Positions 60,348 to 64,000 of a DNA stretch of 64,000 bases are shown here, piece after piece. Within the stretch, counting starts at the first letter, position 1; every line of letters begins with the position of its first letter. The position numbers and the translations under genes are program-made. The DNA is taken from NCBI GenBank assembly GCA_963575745.1, contig CAUYUJ010014341.1, positions 177,501 to 241,500 of the forward strand, in the 5' to 3' direction. The stretch is from Prorocentrum cordatum (Eukaryota > Sar > Dinophyceae > Prorocentrales > Prorocentraceae). The notes beneath the pieces were generated by a model, which was not told the origin of the DNA, ran no database searches, and worked only from the letters and a program-made list of their open reading frames with translations.

Positions 60348-61346
60348 ATGCCAGGGGCGAGCCCCCTTTGCGCAAGAACCTGGCGCGGAACCCTGGCCCC
60401 GAATTCTGCCTCCCACACAGGCGGCAGAGGCAGCGTCGCGGCGTCCGTCCTCGTGGCGGACAGCGACATGGGCGGCCTGGCGACCGCCCCCCTCGCCGCA
60501 GTCCCGAGCGCGGGCGGGGCGGACAGCGACGTGGGCGGCCTGGCGACCGCCCCCCTCGCCGCAGCCCCGAGCGCGGGCGGGGGCGCCGCCCTGCCGGTCG
60601 CGCCCGCGAGTGCACATCAGTCGCCGCCCCGAGCGTTCGTCAGTCGCGGTCGCTACTTCGAGCTCGCCGACGTCGCGCTGGATGCCGCGCCCAGCCTCGG
60701 CGGCGGTCGCGAGGCGAGTGCTCAGCTGCGGCGCCCAGCTGCGGCGGCGGTCGCCCAGCCCGGCCCCGGCGTTCGGAGGCGCCCCCCTCGCCCCGCGGCA
60801 GTCGGCGGCGAACCCATGGTTTTCCTCCGGAAATTGGACCCCATATGGTGCGACGCGCTTGCCGCAGGCCGCAAGTTCGTGGAGGTGCAGAGATACAGGC
60901 ACTCGTGGAAAAATAGCGCCAAACGCATCGGCAACGGCTCATGTCTCGTGTTCGGTCCGAACTCATCTCACCAGGTGCACGGAGTCGCTGTCGTCGATGG
61001 TGCGTTCAGGCGGCTCAGCCCAGCCAAGGCCGCAGATCGAATGATGGCGCTCACCGCCCCCGAGCTCCATGCCAACCTCCATGGGTACATCGATGGAGCC
61101 GGCGCCGTGGATTTCTTGGTCATTGCGACAGTTTACGATTTCCGATGTGAGCACTTCACGTGGGAAGATATCGCCACGTTATTAGGCATTTCCATGCCGA
61201 GGCATTTCCAGGGCTTCCCCGCGCTCGGGGGGCGCGAGCATCGGCGCCGATTGCTGGCCGCGCGCGCCGATTCAGAGGCGCCCGTTCGGATTCGAATTGG
61301 AGCCGACGGCGCTGGCGGCCCGTCGCTGGACGCGCAGCTTCGCTGA
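60348..61346 (+). CDS. 332-codon frame with an ASCH-like segment
   Basis: ATG 60348 to TGA 61344-61346. Residues about 36-77 hold two in-frame 21-residue repeats (ADSDMGGLATAPLAAVPSAG and its copy), which support this reading frame. After Ala-rich sequence, residues about 160-280 look globular: MVFLRKLDPIWCDALAAGRK, FVEVQRYRHSWKNSAKRIGN, GSCLVFGPNSSHQVHGVAVV and DFLVIATVYDF. The G-x-K-x-x-E pattern (GRKFVE, residues 174-179), followed by a hydrophobic strand and a G-V-A-V-V strand, resembles ASCH-fold proteins, small RNA-binding-like domains. This is pattern reading, not a search result. The last 45 codons lie inside the first copy of the satellite at 61208, which supplies the stop. Confidence 0.5.
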   Translation: MPGASPLCARTWRGTLAPNSASHTGGRGSVAASVLVADSDMGGLATAPLAAVPSAGGADSDVGGLATAPLAAAPSAGGGAALPVAPASAHQSPPRAFVSRGRYFELADVALDAAPSLGGGREASAQLRRPAAAAVAQPGPGVRRRPPRPAAVGGEPMVFLRKLDPIWCDALAAGRKFVEVQRYRHSWKNSAKRIGNGSCLVFGPNSSHQVHGVAVVDGAFRRLSPAKAADRMMALTAPELHANLHGYIDGAGAVDFLVIATVYDFRCEHFTWEDIATLLGISMPRHFQGFPALGGREHRRRLLAARADSEAPVRIRIGADGAGGPSLDAQLR

Positions 61347-62560
61347 ATGCGCCCACTCGGGTGCTTCCAGGGTTGCCCCGAGCTGCGTTTTTGCAATTCG
61401 CATTTGTGTTCAAATTCATTCGGTTATATAGCATGGGCGCGCAGCTTCGCTGAATGCGCCCGCTCGGGTGTTTCCGGGGTTGCCCCGAGCTGCGCCATTT
61501 GCTGATATTACATTGGCGCGCGGCACGCGCATGTCCAGATTGCGCGCGTTTCTCGCCATCGCAACCGTCATCGCTCGGGGGGCGCGAGCATCGGCGCAAT
61601 TGCTGGCTGCGTGCGCCGACTGAGAGGCGCCCGTTCGGATTCGAATTGGAGCCGACGGCGTGGGAGCCGACGGCTGGCGGCGGGTCGCTGGGAGTGAGCT
61701 CTTCCGGGGGGGTTTTGCCCGAGCTGCGTTTTTGCAATTCCGCATTTCTGTTCCAAATTCATTTGATTATATAGCATGGGCGCGCAGCTTCGCTGAATGC
61801 GCCCGCTCGGGTGCTTCCGGGGTTGCCCCGAGCTGCGCCATTTGCTGATATTACATTGGCGCGCGGCACGCGCATGTCCAGATTGCGCGCGTTTCTCGCC
61901 ATCGCAACCGTCATCGCTCGGGGGGCGCGAGCATCGGCGCCAATTGCTGGCTGCGTGCGCCGACTGAGAGGCGCCCGTTCGGATTCGAATTGGAGCCGAC
62001 GGCGCTGGCGGCCCGTCGTTGGACGCGCAGCTTCGCTGAATGCGCCCACTCGGGTGCTTCCGGGGTTGCCCCGAGCTGCGTTTTTGCAATTCGCATTTCT
62101 GTTCAAATTCATTTGATTATATAGCATGGGCGCGCAGCTTCGCTGAATGCGCCCGCTCGGGTGCTTCCGGGGTTGCCCCGAGCTGCGCCATTTGCTGATA
62201 TTACATTGGCACGCGGCGCGCGCATGTCGAGATTGCGCGCGTTTCTCGCCATCGCAACCGTCATCGCACTTCCCCCCTCCTTTTACTCCTCTCCAGGGCT
62301 TCCCCGCGCTCGGGGGGCGCGAGCATCGGCGCCACTTGCTGGCCGCGTGCGCCGATTGAGAGGCGCCCGTTCGGATTCGAATTTGAGCTGACGGCGCTGG
62401 CGACCCGTCGCTGGACGCGCAGCTTCGCTGAATGCGCCCGCTCGGGTGCTTCCGGGGTTGCCCCGAGCTGCGCCATTTGCTGATATTGCATTGGCGCGCG
62501 GCGCGCGCATGTCGAGATTGCGCGCGTTTCTCGCCATCGCAACCGTCATCGCACTCCCCC
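61208..62560. repeat. ~343-392-bp satellite, about four units
   Basis: GGCGCGAGCATCGGCGC marks units at 61231, 61581, 61924 and 62316. Each unit has CGTTCGGATTCGAATTGGAG, the sub-repeat GCGCAGCTTCGCTGAATGCG plus TTGCCCCGAGCTGCG (in most units twice), TTATATAGCATGGGCGCGC, and CCATTTGCTGATATTACATT. The first and last units start CCAGGGCTTCCCCGCG, whereas the middle ones start after CAACCGTCATCGC. The overlapping small frames are repeat products. Confidence 0.95.
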
Positions 62561-62700
62561 CCCTCCTTCTATTCTCCCTGCCACCATCGTTCTCACTGCT
62601 ACTATTCACCGGCGTCATCGCACTCCCCCTCCTCCTTCTACTCCTCTCTGCCATCGTCGTTCTCACTGCTGCTATTCACCGGCGCCGCCAACGGCATCGG
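62560..62700. repeat. CACTGCTATTCACCGGCG duplicated spacer
   Basis: The C/T-rich block with CCATCGTTCTCACTGCTACT is repeated about 70 bp later with few changes. Confidence 0.8.
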
Positions 62701-62904
62701 CGCATCCATCGTCGCCGTCGCTACCTCTCGAGCCTCCTTTACTGCCAACTTCGCGTCGTCCAGGATGGAGGGGCTGGACGCAGGCAGACGGCCCCTCGCC
62801 GCCGCGCAAGCGCGCGAAGCGGGGGACGGAAACGCTGACCCACCTCGCGGAGCGCGACCACCGGGTGCCCCTGTCGCAGGCGCGTGTCGGGCCCGGGCGC
62901 CCTC

Positions 62905-63180
62905 GCGGGAGATTCCGTTTGGCATGGTGTCAGGGATTCATCAAAATTTGGTCCCGGGAGGTTCCGTTTGGCTTGCCTGGCGTCGAGCCTTCGAATACCC
63001 GCTCCAGGAAGTTCAGTTTTGCACGATGTCGGGCCCCTTGAGCTTCTCTCGGGAGGTTCCGTTTGGCATGGCGTCGGGCCCATGGGCGCCTCCCAGGGAG
63101 GTCCCCTTTGGCATGGGTCGGGAGATCCCGTTTGGCGTGGTGTCGGGCTCTTCGGGGTTTCTCCCAGGAGATCTCGTCAA
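62905..63180. repeat. GGGAGGTTCCGTTTGGCATG minisatellite
   Basis: Six units of 30-70 bp sharing GGGAG[A/G]TTCCGTTTGGC and GGTGTCGGGC. Frames here are repeat products. Confidence 0.9.
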
Positions 63181-63508
63181 ACGGAGGAAGAGGATGATGA
63201 GGGGCGTAAATCTTATTCAACACAAGCAGTTGGCAGGATGAGGACGAGGAGGAGGACGAGGCAGGAGGAGGAGAAGGGGGAGGGATGGGGGGAGGGAGGA
63301 GGAGGATTCGCCATCTGCGGCGCCGTCTCATTTCGCATGTGCCGTCGTTCTCCTCGCTCCCAAGGTTCGGCTCCTCATCCGCACATCTTCCATGCGCCTC
63401 CTCCGCATCGGCCGTTTTGGATGGAAACGCGGCGAGGGCGCGCGCCGCGCTGCTTCCTGCGCGGGCCCGCGCGGGCCTCCCCTGCATCGCTGCACAGCTG
63501 CAGCAGCC

Positions 63509-64000
63509 ATGGACAGGCTCCGCGGCAGGGACCTCGTCGCGGAGCGCAGCCTCAGGCGCGGCCCGACGCAGCCGTCGACGCCGCCGCCGACGAGGCTGAG
63601 GCTGACGCCAGCGGGCGAAGACAGCTTGGACGAGGAACCCAGTATATACAGATCCTTCTCTCCCCGTCTCCTTCCTCGGTTTTTCTAGAGGACGATGAGG
63701 CGTGGAGGAGGGCCGAGAGAACCGATATGTCTTGTTTTCCTCATCCCAACCTCGACGGCGACACGGCATTCCTCGCCGAGATCGCCGAGCAGGTTGGAGT
63801 GCTGGAGTACAACGCCTTTCGGCACACCACGTTGGCCGTCGTTGTGGACGACCATGATAAGTGCAGCACGTTCCTCCAGAATTGCGAGGAGATCACGCTG
63901 CGCATGGTCGAGATGTCGGCTGGCATGTATTTCGACACAGGTGTTCAGCTCTCGGGAGGGTGGATATGGAAGTCGATCGACAAGATCGTCGACGAAGGGG
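63509..64000 (+). CDS. gene start, two exons, runs off the window
   Basis: Exon 1 runs from ATG 63509 to 63641 and reads MDRLRGRDLVAERSLRRGPT, a Pro/Thr/Arg stretch, then TPAGEDSLDEEP. The intron, 63642-63688, has GTATAT, a strong pyrimidine tract (CTCCCCGTCTCCTTCCTCGG) and TTTCTAG. Exon 2 starts at 63689, completes a Lys codon across the junction and stays open to the window end. It reads DDEAWRRAERTDMSCFPHPN, LDGDTAFLAEIAEQVGVLEY, NAFRHTTLAVVVDDHDKCST and FLQNCEEITLRMVEMSAGMY. It finishes as a mixed alpha/beta sequence. No family is recognised. The 3' end lies beyond 64000. This is the best-supported ordinary gene in the window. Confidence 0.65.

Noticed and set aside
61208-62560. CRISPR-like array
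   Set aside because: Units are ~350 bp and contiguous, with no short repeat/spacer alternation and no cas-like genes.

Overview
The window looks like nuclear DNA of a dinoflagellate, most likely a GC-rich genome such as Prorocentrum (an inference, not proven here). Supporting signs are the high GC content, the very large load of simple repeats and minisatellites, and coding-like stretches broken into short exons. There is also a near match to the dinoflagellate spliced leader in genomic DNA (53873-53894), a gene of a transposase-like family that I know from dinoflagellate genomes (50394-52518), and degraded tyrosine-recombinase-like elements of a type common there. Nothing looks bacterial: there are no operons, Shine-Dalgarno sites, rRNA, tRNA or CRISPR arrays that I can support. 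A 100-base run of N (57684-57783) marks an assembly gap.

Layout. 1-9.5 kb is almost all repeats: a GAT/ATC palindrome, a 168-bp tandem repeat, several minisatellites, one MITE and one foldback element. It holds only coding-like scraps at 541-974 and 3035-3193. 9.5-14.1 kb carries minus-strand remains of a mobile element, with a tyrosine-recombinase-like end (9503-10596) and a frame-broken low-complexity upstream part. 14.1-21.7 kb is a mosaic of GAC, TTTGGGAAG, CGAAACGAAGG and CTTGGGG arrays, several of them present twice in different order. 22-28 kb is mostly non-coding and holds two further MITEs and a foldback element flanked by 36-bp direct repeats. 28.2-30.4 kb has plus-strand remains of a second tyrosine-recombinase-like gene. 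30.5-35.9 kb is non-coding and contains a long GTATTA array.

35.9-41.6 kb holds a set of plus-strand exon-like segments separated by GAG/GAT-rich spacers. It ends in a good open frame (40601-41630) encoding a Lys/Ala-rich, then acidic, then globular protein. 45.7-49.4 kb is a second exon-rich plus-strand gene starting at ATG 45710. Its first intron (45779-46239) is bounded by inverted terminal repeats and resembles an introner element. 50.4-52.5 kb is the transposase-like gene, intact apart from a frame change near its 3' end. 56.7-61.3 kb has several coding-like frames: an exon pair around a tandemly duplicated intron, a 115-codon frame, and a 332-codon frame with an ASCH-like segment. It is followed by a ~350-bp satellite (61.2-62.6 kb). 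The window ends inside a well-supported gene (63509 onward) with one short intron.

How it fits together. From 36 kb to the end, every gene I can support is on the plus strand, as expected for the unidirectional gene runs of dinoflagellates. The purine-rich strand of GAG/GAT tracts tends to be the coding strand of the neighbouring gene. I found no set of genes that clearly forms a pathway or a defence system. The most interesting material is genome-dynamic: introner-like introns, MULE-like MITEs with 9-12 bp target duplications, foldbacks, and a dispersed CTTGGGG family. Exon limits are approximate unless stated.
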